NCBI GenBank assembly: GCA_002499905.1
Contig: DANP01000020.1
Span: forward strand, 124,001 to 188,000
Origin: Methanolinea sp. UBA277
GTDB lineage: Archaea > Halobacteriota > Methanomicrobia > Methanomicrobiales > Methanospirillaceae
Direction of reading: 5' to 3'
DNA: 64,000 bases
Shown: positions 32,974 through 44,023 of the stretch, one piece after another
How positions within the stretch are numbered: the stretch's first letter is position 1
Layout of the letters: each line of letters opens with the position of its first letter
Notes under the pieces: generated by a model
What the model saw: only the letters and a program-made list of their open reading frames with translations
Databases searched by the model: none
Told to the model about the DNA's origin: nothing
Made by a program: the position numbers and the translations under genes

Positions 32974-33837
32974 TTACATTCCGGAGTATTCCAGGATTGG
33001 CATCCCTCCCGCATCAGACAGGATGAGCTGTGCTCCCGACACCTCCCAGGATACTGCCGACTGAAGCAGCGCAAGGTAGGCTGTCTCCTGCTCCATCACC
33101 CCGGGCTCCCCGCAGAACATCAAAGTTGAGCCGATGGGGCCGAGGGTGATCCCGTTCACTCCTACCAGTGTATAGCCCCCGAAGTAGGAGTTGCACCCGG
33201 CAGACCCGGTAAGGTTACCGTTTTCGAAGAGGGCAGTCACCGTAGTAGTCGGGAGAACGGCAGTCATCGTGCCGTCTGCTCCCTTGTAGAGACCAAGGGA
33301 CCAGGTCGTCCCCACGAACGGCAGGGGAGTTACCTCAGGCAGACCCTTCCTGTAGGTGAGCAGGGTTTTCCCGGTCGTATCGTAGATCATGAGCAGGTCG
33401 CCCTCTATGGCGTAGGTTGCTGCTCCCTCCAGATTCGAAAGGTAGAGCGTCTCCTGGTTCATGATTCCTGCCGGGTTTTCACAGTTCATCCGGGTTGATG
33501 CCGCCTTCCCTACCGTGAGCGAGCTCAGGCGGGACTGGTAGGCTGCGAAGTAGTTGTTGCAACCGGCAGAACCGCTCACCTGGCCGTCTTCACCAAAGGT
33601 CGCGGTGATTACCGTTCCTCCGGGAAGCACATTCCATGTACCGGCACCTGAAAGGCCGGAGATGAGGGTCCAGCCCGTGCCGGTGAGCGGGGTCCTCTCC
33701 AGGGGTACGGGTGTCACAGGAGGTGTTCCTTCTGTAGTGACCGGCGGCTGGCCGGGCAGCTCCGGCATGGTGCAGCCGGCAAGGAGGACGGCGAGCACCA
33801 TCACTCCGATACATACCGGTATGATCAGCGATTTCAT
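32974..33837 (-). CDS. lipoprotein with two META domains
   Basis: The 287 residues start with a signal peptide and lipobox LLAG-C, then a Pro/Thr-rich linker. Two META domains follow: the first with GTGWTLIS and GSAGCNNYFAAY, the second with GTTWSLGLY and GSAGCNSYFGGY. Internal duplication is evident. It is the two-domain relative of the protein at 26758. ATG 33837 is chosen because the signal peptide starts there. Confidence 0.87.
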   Translation of the reverse strand: MKSLIIPVCIGVMVLAVLLAGCTMPELPGQPPVTTEGTPPVTPVPLERTPLTGTGWTLISGLSGAGTWNVLPGGTVITATFGEDGQVSGSAGCNNYFAAYQSRLSSLTVGKAASTRMNCENPAGIMNQETLYLSNLEGAATYAIEGDLLMIYDTTGKTLLTYRKGLPEVTPLPFVGTTWSLGLYKGADGTMTAVLPTTTVTALFENGNLTGSAGCNSYFGGYTLVGVNGITLGPIGSTLMFCGEPGVMEQETAYLALLQSAVSWEVSGAQLILSDAGGMPILEYSGM

Positions 33838-34024
33838 GTGCTGATAATAACCGGACGGGTATAAGAGCGCTCCCCCAGCACCTGCTGCATCTTTTTTAGT
33901 CCACGGGTTGATGCAGATACTAGGAGGCCCCAACACAGCTATGGTATTCTGCTGCTCCCTGGAGCGTATGTATACATCAAAGGTCCGGATGCACGATTCC
34001 GGGCCTCATCGTGGGGAGGTGTGA

Positions 34025-35791
34025 ATGGCAGCGTTCCCCAACCTCCGGCGGATGCTGGCCTTCCTCCGGCCCCACTGGAAGTGGATCGCCCTCTCCCAGG
34101 TCTTCATCCTGCTCTCGGCTGTCTTCACCGTGCTTATCCCGGCCGAGCTCTCCAGACTGATCAATGTCGGCATCGGCACGAGCGACATTGGCGTCGTGGT
34201 GGATTCCTCCCTCACCATGCTCCTGTATGCCATCATTGCCGCCGGGTTCATCATGGCAAACCTCGTCGTTGCCGTTAAAATCGCTGAGGGGGCAGGTAAT
34301 TATCTGCGGACACAGGTATACCGGAACGTCCAGCAGTACTCATTCCGGAACCTGGATACCTTCCCCGCCGGGGAGCTGATGATCCGGCTGACCAATGACA
34401 TCACCCAGATTAACATGGCCGTCCAGCTCTCGATCCGGTTTCTGCTGCTCGCTCCCTTCATGATCGTCATCGCCCTCATTCTCGTCGGGATCTCCAGCCC
34501 GGATCTCCTCTGGATCATTATCCTCGCCATCCCGGCCGCCGGGCTACTCTTCGGCGGCACCGGGATCCTCCTCCAGAAGGGATACAAGGTCCGCCAGAAC
34601 CGGCTGGGCCAGATGAACACCACCCTTCAGGAGGCCCTCTCAGGCATCCGGGTGGTCAAGGCTTTTGTCCGCCAGGGACACGAGAACAAGCGGTTTGATG
34701 ATTCGAATCAGTCGCTCTACCTGGCATCGCTCGTACCCCAGCAGATCATTGCCTTCATCATCCCCGGCGTCTTCCTCATCCTCGGCCTGGCCAATGCCGC
34801 TGCGATCTGGTTCGGCGGTACTGAGATTATTGCAGGGACAGGTATGGAAATCGGTGAACTGATGGCCTTCTCCCAGTACTTCTTCCTCATCCTGGCGCAG
34901 ATGTTCCTCCTCTCGCTGGTCTTTCCGCAGATCATTGCCGCTGAAGCCTCGGCCGGCAGGCTGGCCGAACTTATCGATACCCGGCCGGCAATACAGGATG
35001 CCCCGGGTGCTGTCCCGCTCGATACAGAACGTGTGAAAGGCCGCATCGTCTTTGAAGACGTGACGTTCAGCTATGAGGGTCGTGGCGGTGCGCCGGCGAT
35101 TTCCGGTATCAGCCTCATGGTTGAACCAGGCAAGACGGTCGCTTTCCTTGGCCCGACAGGTTCCGGGAAATCCACCGTGGTCAACCTGGTTCCGAGGTTC
35201 TACGATGTGACTGAGGGCAGGATAACCATCGATGGAACGGACGTCCGGGACATCACCCAGGAAAGCCTCAGGAAGGCGGTCCTGCCGGCGCTCCAAGCCT
35301 CGATCCTCTTTTCGGGCACCCTCCGCGAGAATGTCTCCTTTGGCAAACCGGAGGCTGATGAAGACGAAATAATTGAAGCTGCAAAGGCAGCCGATGCACA
35401 CGGCTTCATCTCGGCTATCCCCGAAGGATACGACGCCCGCGTGGCACGGAAGGGATCAAACTTCTCCGGCGGCCAGAGGCAGCGTATCTCTATCGCCCGG
35501 GCAATCACCCCCCGGCCGAAGGTGATCATCCTCGACGACAGCACCAGCGCGGTCGACGTTTCCACCGAGTCGCGGATCCAGGCGGCAATGGGGAAGGTAC
35601 TGGCCGGGACCACCCAGCTGGTGGTCGCCCAGCGTATCAGCACGGTGCTGACTGCGGATACCATCGTCCTGATGGATGGGGGGAAGATCGTAGCATCGGG
35701 TTCGCACCGCGAGCTGATGGAGACAAGTCCCCTCTACCGTGAAATCTTCGATTCCCAGCTCGGCGGGGTACGAAAGGAGGACGTCGCATGA
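34025..35791 (+). CDS. ABC exporter half-transporter A (degenerate catalytic site)
   Basis: The 588 residues contain a six-helix exporter membrane domain (about 1-310) and an ATPase domain with Walker A GPTGSGKST (near 377) and signature FSGGQRQR. The catalytic Glu after Walker B is Asp (ILDDSTS), and the switch His is Gln (VVAQRIST), so its own ATP site should be inactive. This is typical of one half of heterodimeric exporters such as BmrCD or TM287/288. GGGGAGGTG precedes the ATG; a TATA-like TATGTATAC lies near 33967. It overlaps the partner by 4 nt. Confidence 0.92.
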   Translation: MAAFPNLRRMLAFLRPHWKWIALSQVFILLSAVFTVLIPAELSRLINVGIGTSDIGVVVDSSLTMLLYAIIAAGFIMANLVVAVKIAEGAGNYLRTQVYRNVQQYSFRNLDTFPAGELMIRLTNDITQINMAVQLSIRFLLLAPFMIVIALILVGISSPDLLWIIILAIPAAGLLFGGTGILLQKGYKVRQNRLGQMNTTLQEALSGIRVVKAFVRQGHENKRFDDSNQSLYLASLVPQQIIAFIIPGVFLILGLANAAAIWFGGTEIIAGTGMEIGELMAFSQYFFLILAQMFLLSLVFPQIIAAEASAGRLAELIDTRPAIQDAPGAVPLDTERVKGRIVFEDVTFSYEGRGGAPAISGISLMVEPGKTVAFLGPTGSGKSTVVNLVPRFYDVTEGRITIDGTDVRDITQESLRKAVLPALQASILFSGTLRENVSFGKPEADEDEIIEAAKAADAHGFISAIPEGYDARVARKGSNFSGGQRQRISIARAITPRPKVIILDDSTSAVDVSTESRIQAAMGKVLAGTTQLVVAQRISTVLTADTIVLMDGGKIVASGSHRELMETSPLYREIFDSQLGGVRKEDVA

Positions 35792-37599
35792 CCCGGCAAA
35801 AAACGGAATCGCAGGGCCGCCTTGGGACCCTCATCCGGCTCCTGCGCTACCTCACCACGGACAAGGCACGGATGGTCGCGGTCTCCTTCCTCTTCCTTAT
35901 CGGAATCTCGGGTTTTATCCTGATCTCCGTCCTCTTCGGTCAGGCGGTGAACCTCATCTCCTCAAATGGCAGCAGCGATGATCTCTTCCGCCTCACATTT
36001 GCTACGCTGTCCATGGCGCTGCTCTCCATGGTCACCCTCCTGTTTGCCTTCCGTGGACTCGCTGTGATTGCCCAGCATGCTCTCTATGTACTCCGGAAAG
36101 ATCTCTTCGGGCACATGCAGACCCTCTCCCTGAACTTCTTTGACCGGCGGCCGATCGGTGAACTGATGAGCAGGGTGACCAACGATATCGATACCGTCAT
36201 CGCCCTCTTCCAGAATCCCCTCGGCATTCTGGTCATGGGGATGTTTATGCTGGTACTGACCATTCTCGCCATGCTGGCCCTCAATCCTTTCCTGACCCTT
36301 GTCTCCCTGGTGGTTATCCCGCTCCTGATGGGGTTTGTGTACATCCTGGCCCGGGTGGCCGCCCCGGCCTTCGAGCTCCTCCAGACCCGGCTCTCTGATC
36401 TGAACGGGCTGATGGAGGAGACCCTGACCGGTCAGCGGACCGTGATCGCCTACCGGCAGCAGGAGCGGGAATCTGAAAAGCTCGATACTACCAGCGAACA
36501 GGCGCGTGATGTCGGTGCCCGTGCCCAGCTCCTCTCCCTGATCATCAACCCGCTCACCACCATGTGCACCTACCTGGATATCGGTATCGTAGCCCTGGTG
36601 GGCTCGGCCATGGTGGTGCGAGGTACCCTGTCGGTCGGGGATCTTGCCAGTTTCCTCTCCCTCACCCTCCTCTTCATCTTCCCCCTCTATGCCATGTTTG
36701 CCAACTACAATTTTGTCCTCTCTGCCATCATCGGTGCCGGGAGGATCTTTACCATCATCGATGAGGAGGCGGACATCACCGACCGGCCGGGCGCACAGCC
36801 GATCAGGCCGGTTGAGGGGCATGTGGTCTTCAGCCACGTGGACTTCAGTTACGTGAAGGGGCGGAAGATACTCAGGGATAACACCTTTGAGGCCCTCCCC
36901 GGGCAGATGATCGGGCTCTGCGGGCCAACGGGGGCCGGGAAGAGCACCATCATCAACATCCTCACCCGGTACTATGACATCGACAGCGGAACGATCACCA
37001 TTGACGGGCAGGATATCTACGACATAACGCAGGACAGCCTCAGGCAGCAGATCGGCGTGGTGCTGCAGGAGCCGTTCCTCTTCACCGACACAGTGATGAA
37101 CAACCTGAAGTACGCCCGGGAGGGGGCGACGGAAGAAGAGTGTATCCTGGCGGCACAGGAGGCCAACTGCGATGACTTCGTCCGGCGGCTTCCTGACGGA
37201 TACAACACCCTGCTGGTGGATGGCGGGAGCAACCTCTCCCAGGGCCAGCGGCAGCTCCTCACCATCGCCCGGCTGATGGTCGCCAATCCCCGGATGATCA
37301 TTCTCGATGAAGCGACGAGCAACGTCGATACCCGGACCGAGCGGGCCATCCAGGAGGCGCTCCGGAAACTCCAGGCCGGGCGGACCAGTTTCGTGATCGC
37401 CCACCGGCTTTCCACCATCCGGAATGCCCACAAGATCCTTGTGATCAACAAGGGCGAGATCGTGGAGCAGGGTGCACATAATGAACTGATGGAAAAGCGG
37501 GGATTCTACTACGACCTGTTTATGAGCCAGTTCAAGGGCAGGATCGCCGACATCCTGCCCGGTGTTTCTGAGTCTTCCCCGGGAGGAGAGCCGGTATGA
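35788..37599 (+). CDS. ABC exporter half-transporter B (catalytic site intact)
   Basis: The 603 residues have the same layout, with Walker A GPTGAGKST (near 381), Walker B ILDEATS with the catalytic Glu and the switch His in IAHRLST. The signature is LSQGQRQ rather than LSGGQ. In heterodimers the signature that completes the active site comes from the partner; here the partner's FSGGQ would. Cargo is unknown: drugs, lipids or peptides are possible. It continues into the arc genes after 58 bp. Confidence 0.93.
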   Translation: MTRQKTESQGRLGTLIRLLRYLTTDKARMVAVSFLFLIGISGFILISVLFGQAVNLISSNGSSDDLFRLTFATLSMALLSMVTLLFAFRGLAVIAQHALYVLRKDLFGHMQTLSLNFFDRRPIGELMSRVTNDIDTVIALFQNPLGILVMGMFMLVLTILAMLALNPFLTLVSLVVIPLLMGFVYILARVAAPAFELLQTRLSDLNGLMEETLTGQRTVIAYRQQERESEKLDTTSEQARDVGARAQLLSLIINPLTTMCTYLDIGIVALVGSAMVVRGTLSVGDLASFLSLTLLFIFPLYAMFANYNFVLSAIIGAGRIFTIIDEEADITDRPGAQPIRPVEGHVVFSHVDFSYVKGRKILRDNTFEALPGQMIGLCGPTGAGKSTIINILTRYYDIDSGTITIDGQDIYDITQDSLRQQIGVVLQEPFLFTDTVMNNLKYAREGATEEECILAAQEANCDDFVRRLPDGYNTLLVDGGSNLSQGQRQLLTIARLMVANPRMIILDEATSNVDTRTERAIQEALRKLQAGRTSFVIAHRLSTIRNAHKILVINKGEIVEQGAHNELMEKRGFYYDLFMSQFKGRIADILPGVSESSPGGEPV

Positions 37600-37657
37600 C
37601 CACCATGAAGAGCTGTCCCCCGCTGCCGGACTCCGGCCGCAGAAAGGAGGATGGACC

Positions 37658-39124
37658 ATGAACCTGACCCGCATCAGGCTCCCCAGTGCCTACACCATCC
37701 TTTTCCTCCTGATCATCCTGGTCACCATCGGGACCTGGATCATCCCTGCCGGGCTCTATGACCGCGATGAGGCAGGAGCCCCGATACCCGGAACATATCA
37801 CGAATTTCCCCCCAACCCGCAGCGGATCATCCTGGCTTTCATGGCCCCGATCTCGGGAATGTACGGCATCCTGGGGGAAACGGGCGTCATCAGCCCCTAT
37901 GAATTCGGATACCTCTTCGGGGCAATCGATGTGGCCCTCTTTGTCCTGGTAATAGGAGGATTCCTAGCCGTGACCATGAAGACCGGGGCTATCGATACCG
38001 CGATTCGCTCGGTCGCCCTGGGATTTTCCGGGAGGGAGCGGCTGCTCATCCCTATCCTGATGATCCTTTTTGCTCTCGGTGGAACCACGTACGGCATGGC
38101 AGAGGAGACCCTCGCATTCTATGTCCTGATCATCGCGGTCATGATTGCTGCAGGTTACGACGCCCTGACCGGGGTTGCCGTAGTCCTGCTTGGTTCCGGA
38201 ATCGGGGTGCTCGGGTCCACGATAAATCCGTTTGCCACCGGTATCGCTTCGGGGTTCGCCGGGATTCCCCTTGGGGAGGGGCTTTTGCTGCGTATTGTCA
38301 TTCTTGTTATTGCCCTCCTCATCGGAATCTTCTTTGTCATGCGGTATGCCGAGCGGGTCCGGAACGACCCGTCCGCATCGCTGGTCCATCATCTCAGGGA
38401 AGAGAATGAAAAGAAATTTATCGGGGGTGCGGGCACAGGTGGTCCGGTCCCGCAGCTGACGTCCCGACAGAAAGTGGTGCTCGCCCTCTTCGGCCTGGCA
38501 TTCCTGATCATGATCGTCAGCGTCATCCCCTGGGCTGATCTCGGGATCACCGTCATCCCGACTTTCGGCTGGTGGTTCGGCGAATTTACCGCACTGTTCC
38601 TGTTCTTTGCAATTGTTATCGGGCTCTATGCCCGGATGGGGGAGTCCGATCTTGCCGACACCTTTGTGCACGGGGCGGCAGACTTTCTCGGTGTAGCCCT
38701 AATCATTGCCCTTGCCCGCGCCATCACCGTCGTGATGAACAACGGGCTGATCACCGACACCGTGCTGTTCTGGTGTGACAGTGCCCTCTCGGGACTTGCC
38801 TCCGTGCCGTTCATCAACGTGATGTTCGTGATCTATCTCCCGCTCTCGTTCCTCATCCCCTCGTCATCCGGCCTCGCCACCCTGACCATGCCGATCATGG
38901 CCCCTCTCGGATCTCTCACCGGAGTCGAGCCATCGCTGATCGTGACCGCCTACCAGTCGGCAAGCGGACTTGTGAACCTGATCAACCCCACCTTCGCGGT
39001 GGTAATGGGGGCGCTGGCCATCGGCCGTGTCCCGTACGGGACCTGGCTCCGGTTTATCTGGCCCCTGCTGCTGATGCTTGCCGCCCTGATCATTCTCATG
39101 CTCTCTCTGGGGGCATTGGTCTGA
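37658..39124 (+). CDS. YfcC/ArcD-like membrane carrier (probable arginine/ornithine antiporter)
   Basis: The 488 residues form about 12 helices of the YfcC/DcuC-like family; FALGGTTYGMAEETLAFY and FLIPSSSGLATLTMPIMAPL are family hallmarks. Members beside arginine deiminase genes are often arginine/ornithine exchangers (ArcD/ArcE type). Its place directly before OTC, carbamate kinase and deiminase supports that role. AAAGGAGG lies 6 nt before the ATG at 37658. Confidence 0.82.
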   Translation: MNLTRIRLPSAYTILFLLIILVTIGTWIIPAGLYDRDEAGAPIPGTYHEFPPNPQRIILAFMAPISGMYGILGETGVISPYEFGYLFGAIDVALFVLVIGGFLAVTMKTGAIDTAIRSVALGFSGRERLLIPILMILFALGGTTYGMAEETLAFYVLIIAVMIAAGYDALTGVAVVLLGSGIGVLGSTINPFATGIASGFAGIPLGEGLLLRIVILVIALLIGIFFVMRYAERVRNDPSASLVHHLREENEKKFIGGAGTGGPVPQLTSRQKVVLALFGLAFLIMIVSVIPWADLGITVIPTFGWWFGEFTALFLFFAIVIGLYARMGESDLADTFVHGAADFLGVALIIALARAITVVMNNGLITDTVLFWCDSALSGLASVPFINVMFVIYLPLSFLIPSSSGLATLTMPIMAPLGSLTGVEPSLIVTAYQSASGLVNLINPTFAVVMGALAIGRVPYGTWLRFIWPLLLMLAALIILMLSLGALV

Positions 39125-39143
39125 ATACTTCCTGGAGATTTCC

Positions 39144-40175
39144 ATGACCCTGAAAATCAGAAAAGGAGAAACCCTCGTCCCGGTGGTGCGTCACCGGGAC
39201 GTCCTCACCCTGCTCGAATTTGATACCGATGAGATCGCAAACCTCATCCAGCTGGCACGGGATCTCAAAGAGGCAAAAAGGAACGGAACCGAACACCACT
39301 ACCTGAAGGGAAAGGAGATCGCGCTCATCTTTGAGAAGTCCTCCACCCGGACACGGTGCTCGTTCGAGGTCGCCGCCTACGACCAGGGTGCCCACGTGAC
39401 CTATCTCGGCCCTGAGGGATCCCAGATCGGACACAAGGAATCGATGAAGGATACGGCCCGGGTCCTGGGCCGGCTCTATGACGCCATCGAGTATCGCGGC
39501 TTCTCACAGGAGAATGTCAGGGTTCTCGCACAGTATGCAGGCGTTCCGGTGTATAACGGCCTCACCGATGAGTTCCACCCCACCCAGATCCTTGCCGATG
39601 TGATGACCATGATCGAGCACAGCACAAAACCGGTGACGGAGATTGCCTTCTGCTACATGGGGGACGGGCGGAACAACATGGGCAATTCACTCATGATCGG
39701 CGGGGTGAAGCTCGGCATGGATGTACGGATCTGTGCCCCGGAGCAGCTCTGGCCGAAGAAAGATCTCGTGGCCGAGTGCCGGAAGATCGCCCGGGATACC
39801 GGTGCACGCCTCACGCTGACAGATGATGTCCGCAAAGGTGTACGAGGGGCTGACTTCCTGTATACCGATGTCTGGGTCTCGATGGGGGAGCCAAAGGAAG
39901 TCTGGGACGAGCGGATCCGGCTCCTCCTCCCCTACCAGGTCAACCAGGCAGCGATTGAGCTCTCCGAAAACCCGGATGTGAAGTTCATGCACTGCCTGCC
40001 CTCATTTCATAACCGGCAGACGAAGGTCGGGGAGGAGATCTATGAGAAGACCGGCCTTGAAGCACTCGAGGTGACTGATGAGGTCTTCGAATCGGACCAT
40101 TCCATCGTCTGGGATCAGGCCGAGAACCGCATGCACACCATCAAGGCCATCATGGTGGCGACCCTCGCAGACTGA
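39144..40175 (+). CDS. arcB: ornithine carbamoyltransferase, catabolic type
   Basis: The 343 residues contain the carbamoyl phosphate motif SSTRTR (66-71), the FHPTQ loop, and the ornithine-binding MHCLPSFH. The length and C-terminal segment resemble catabolic ArcB rather than shorter anabolic archaeal ArgF. In this setting it should run backwards, turning citrulline and phosphate into ornithine and carbamoyl phosphate. It follows the carrier by 19 bp. Confidence 0.93.
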   Translation: MTLKIRKGETLVPVVRHRDVLTLLEFDTDEIANLIQLARDLKEAKRNGTEHHYLKGKEIALIFEKSSTRTRCSFEVAAYDQGAHVTYLGPEGSQIGHKESMKDTARVLGRLYDAIEYRGFSQENVRVLAQYAGVPVYNGLTDEFHPTQILADVMTMIEHSTKPVTEIAFCYMGDGRNNMGNSLMIGGVKLGMDVRICAPEQLWPKKDLVAECRKIARDTGARLTLTDDVRKGVRGADFLYTDVWVSMGEPKEVWDERIRLLLPYQVNQAAIELSENPDVKFMHCLPSFHNRQTKVGEEIYEKTGLEALEVTDEVFESDHSIVWDQAENRMHTIKAIMVATLAD

Positions 40176-40199
40176 TCCCATGACGGTGGGAGACTATCA

Positions 40200-41114
40200 A
40201 TGAGAATCGTGGTTGCGCTGGGGGGAAACGCTCTCCTGAAAAGGGGAGAGCCGATGACTGCCGATGTACAGCGGGAGAATGTGCGGGCGGCGGCCCTGGC
40301 GCTGGCACCGCTGGCAGCCGATCACGATCTCGTGCTCTCGCACGGGAACGGGCCGCAGGTCGGCCTGCTTGCCCTCCAGGCTGCCTGTTACACGGCGGTC
40401 GAACCCTACCCCCTTGACGTCCTCGACGCCCAGACCGAGGGGATGATCGGGTATATGATCGAGCAGGAACTGGGAAACCTCCTCCCCATAGAGGTCCCGT
40501 TTGCCACGATGCTCACCATGATCGAAGTGGATCCGGCAGACCCTGCATTTTCCAGCCCCACAAAATTTGTCGGGCCGGTGTATGCGAAGATTGATGCCGA
40601 TCGGATTGCCGGGGAGAAGGGATGGATCTTCCGGCAGGACGGCGAGGCCTGGCGCCGGGTGGTCCCCTCTCCCCGCCCGCAACGGATCTTCGAGATCCGG
40701 CCGATACGCTGGCTTCTTGAGCAGGGGGTCGTCGTCATCTGTGCCGGCGGCGGGGGTATTCCGGTGATGTACCTTCCCGACCGGGAACGAACGCTTGCGG
40801 GTGTGGAGGCTGTCATCGACAAAGACTTTGCCAGTGCCCTCCTGGCAAAGGATATAGGCGCCGACCTCTTCGTGATGGCCACCGACGTGCAGGGCGTCTA
40901 TCTCAACTGGGGAACGCCCGATGCCCGTCTTATCAGGGAATCGACTCCCTCGGAACTGAAGAACTACCCGTTTCCGGCCGGTTCCATGGGGCCGAAGGTT
41001 GAGGCTGCCTGCCAGTTCGTTGAGGAGACCGGGAAACGGGCAGCAATCGGAGCACTGGGTGACATTCGGGCCATCGTTGCCGGGGATGCAGGAACCCAGG
41101 TGCGATCACTGTGA
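40200..41114 (+). CDS. arcC: carbamate kinase
   Basis: The 304-residue amino-acid-kinase family protein starts IVVALGGNALLKRGE. HGNGPQVGLLALQ, CAGGGGIPV and DKDFASALLAKDIGADLFVM complete the carbamate kinase pattern. It makes ATP from carbamoyl phosphate and ADP, the energy-yielding step of the deiminase pathway. It lies between arcB and arcA with gaps of 24 and 10 bp. Confidence 0.95.
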   Translation: MRIVVALGGNALLKRGEPMTADVQRENVRAAALALAPLAADHDLVLSHGNGPQVGLLALQAACYTAVEPYPLDVLDAQTEGMIGYMIEQELGNLLPIEVPFATMLTMIEVDPADPAFSSPTKFVGPVYAKIDADRIAGEKGWIFRQDGEAWRRVVPSPRPQRIFEIRPIRWLLEQGVVVICAGGGGIPVMYLPDRERTLAGVEAVIDKDFASALLAKDIGADLFVMATDVQGVYLNWGTPDARLIRESTPSELKNYPFPAGSMGPKVEAACQFVEETGKRAAIGALGDIRAIVAGDAGTQVRSL

Positions 41115-41124
41115 GTGTGAAGGA

Positions 41125-42387
41125 ATGACTGAATACGGAGTATATTCGGAAGTGGGCAGGCTGCGGAAGGTTATGGTGCACCGCCCTGATCTATCCCTGC
41201 GACGGCTTACCCCGGGCAACCACGATGACTTCCTGTTTGATGATGTCCTGTGGGTGGACCGGGCAGGAGAAGAGCATGACGCCTTTGTCCGGCTCATGAA
41301 GGACGAAGGGGTGAGAGTGTACCACCTGCAGGAACTGCTTGCCGAGACACTGGCAGCGAGTGACGAGAACAGGCGGCTGGTGCTGGAGCGGGTGGTAACT
41401 GAGTTGACCGTTGGCATATCCGCCGTGGATGCGGTGCGGATCTGCCTGATGGACATGGACCCTGCTCTCCTCGCGAAACATCTTGTCGGGGGGCTCACGG
41501 TCGGCGAACTCGAATGTATCTATATGGAGGGGCTTGCCCGGTTCTCCCTCACTGCCGCGGCAGCCGGGCCGGATGCGTTCATCCTCCCGCCGCTCCCCAA
41601 TACTCTCTTTACCCGCGACTCTTCCTGCTGGATTTATAACGGCGTCACCCTCAATCCCATGTTCTGGCCGGTGCGGCGTCTCGAGGTGATGAATGTGGCC
41701 GCCATTTACCGGGGCCACCCGATGTTCCGGGATGCTCCCTTCGAGTTCTGGTATCCACCGGTCGGGGATGCGGGTACATTGGACATTGAGGATTTCGGCC
41801 GGTCTTCCCTCGAGGGTGGTGATGTCATGCCAATCGGGAACGGGACCGTGCTGATCGGCATGAGCGAACGGACCCAGGCACGGATGATCGAGCAGGTAGC
41901 ACGGGCACTCTTTGCGAAGAATGCCGCAGAGCGGATTATCGTCGCCCAGATGAGCCGTGACCGTGCACACATGCATCTTGACACGGTCTTTACCATGCTC
42001 GACCAGGATACCGTGACCATGTTCCCGAACGTGGTGAACGAGATGCAGGCCTATAGCATCACGCCCGGCGATGAGCGGTCACTGTTCACCGTGACGAAAG
42101 AAGAGAGTTTCCTTTCTGCGGTCGCCGATGCCCTGGAAGTTGATCGGCTGAAGGTGATCCCTACCGGCGGCGACGAATACGAGGCCGCACGGGAGCAGTG
42201 GGACGATGGAAATAATGTCGTCGCCCTCCGGCCGGGAGTGGTCATTGCCTACAACCGGAACACCTGCACCAACCGGAATTTCCGGGACGCCGGCATCGAA
42301 GTGCTGGAGATCGAGGGATCGGAGCTCGGACGCGGCCGCGGCGGAGGGCACTGCATGACCTGCCCCCTGCTCCGCGACCCGGCGTGA
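41125..42387 (+). CDS. arcA: arginine deiminase
   Basis: The 420 residues have the guanidino-modifying enzyme fold and all the expected active-site parts: NTLFTRDSS, the FGRSSLEGGDVMPIG loop, MHLDTVFTM with the catalytic His, and the nucleophile in GGGHCMTCPL (C410). It converts arginine to citrulline and ammonia. AAGGA is close upstream of ATG 41125; longer upstream frames overlap arcC. It ends 9 bp before ppk2. Confidence 0.95.
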   Translation: MTEYGVYSEVGRLRKVMVHRPDLSLRRLTPGNHDDFLFDDVLWVDRAGEEHDAFVRLMKDEGVRVYHLQELLAETLAASDENRRLVLERVVTELTVGISAVDAVRICLMDMDPALLAKHLVGGLTVGELECIYMEGLARFSLTAAAAGPDAFILPPLPNTLFTRDSSCWIYNGVTLNPMFWPVRRLEVMNVAAIYRGHPMFRDAPFEFWYPPVGDAGTLDIEDFGRSSLEGGDVMPIGNGTVLIGMSERTQARMIEQVARALFAKNAAERIIVAQMSRDRAHMHLDTVFTMLDQDTVTMFPNVVNEMQAYSITPGDERSLFTVTKEESFLSAVADALEVDRLKVIPTGGDEYEAAREQWDDGNNVVALRPGVVIAYNRNTCTNRNFRDAGIEVLEIEGSELGRGRGGGHCMTCPLLRDPA

Positions 42388-42396
42388 GGAACGGTA

Positions 42397-43296
<900 letters not shown>

Positions 43297-43346
43297 TCAG
43301 GAAACCAAGCCCACTCATTTTTATCCATCCTTTCCTATCAGATAGT

Positions 43347-43883
43347 ATGGAGCTCCGCCCCCTCTTCTCCATCCTCTCCCGGCAGTTCATGATCAGCCTC
43401 TTCTTTATCATTTTCTTCTGCTTCGGCATCCCGCTCCTCATCGGGCTCGTTCTGGGGATTCCCAACGGACTGATTCTTTCCCTCGTATTTTCCACGTTTC
43501 TCCTCCAGGCCACCGCCTCCCCGGCAGGGGTTGCCCTTGACCTCCCCGCGGCGGTCATCATGGCGGTGATGACCTCCTACGCTGTCGGGATGACCCTTGC
43601 CATCCAGGAGATCTGCATCACCTTCGCCCAGACCTCGGAACGGGTGAAACGATGGCTGGACAAGGTGGAAGCGAAAATGCAGAAGTACACCTTCATCCAC
43701 AAGTACGGTGCAGTCTCCTGCACCTTCATCTCCTGGATTCCCGGGCTCGGCCTGTACAGCACCCCGGTCATCGCCTTCATGCTCCGGTGGAAGCGGCTCC
43801 CTGCAGCATTCTTCACGGTACTTGGGTTTTTCCTGGTCTCTCTTGGATTCCTGCTCCTGGCGATGGGGATTATCAATCTGTGA
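43347..43883 (+). CDS. small multidrug-export-like membrane protein, copy 1
   Basis: The 178 residues form about five helices. KYGAVSCTFISWIPGLGLYSTP resembles the re-entrant loop of the PF06695/COG2426 family, a DedA relative; transport function is unproven. TTTTTATCC (43318-43326) is about 26 bp before the ATG, suggesting a leaderless message. It aligns end to end with copy 2 (46009-46548). A T7 tract follows. Confidence 0.7.
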   Translation: MELRPLFSILSRQFMISLFFIIFFCFGIPLLIGLVLGIPNGLILSLVFSTFLLQATASPAGVALDLPAAVIMAVMTSYAVGMTLAIQEICITFAQTSERVKRWLDKVEAKMQKYTFIHKYGAVSCTFISWIPGLGLYSTPVIAFMLRWKRLPAAFFTVLGFFLVSLGFLLLAMGIINL

Positions 43884-43896
43884 CGCAGGCGTCCCA

Positions 43897-43903
43897 TTTT
43901 TTT
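43897..43903 (+). terminator. T7 terminator
   Basis: Seven T about 14 bp after the stop at 43883 end the transcript that may extend from the arc operon. Confidence 0.5.
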
Positions 43904-44023
43904 CGATACCATCCGGGGAGTTCTCCTGAAACAGGCTTTTTCCCGGCGAAGGAATGAATAATGTTAATAGGGCATTCTGTGCAAGACTAAAAATCAGGAA
44001 CAATCCACCTGAACCGGCATCCC

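Noticed and set aside
35962..37674. 570-codon minus-strand frame
   Set aside because: Antisense shadow of the second ABC half-transporter, with the same acidic/histidine-rich bias.
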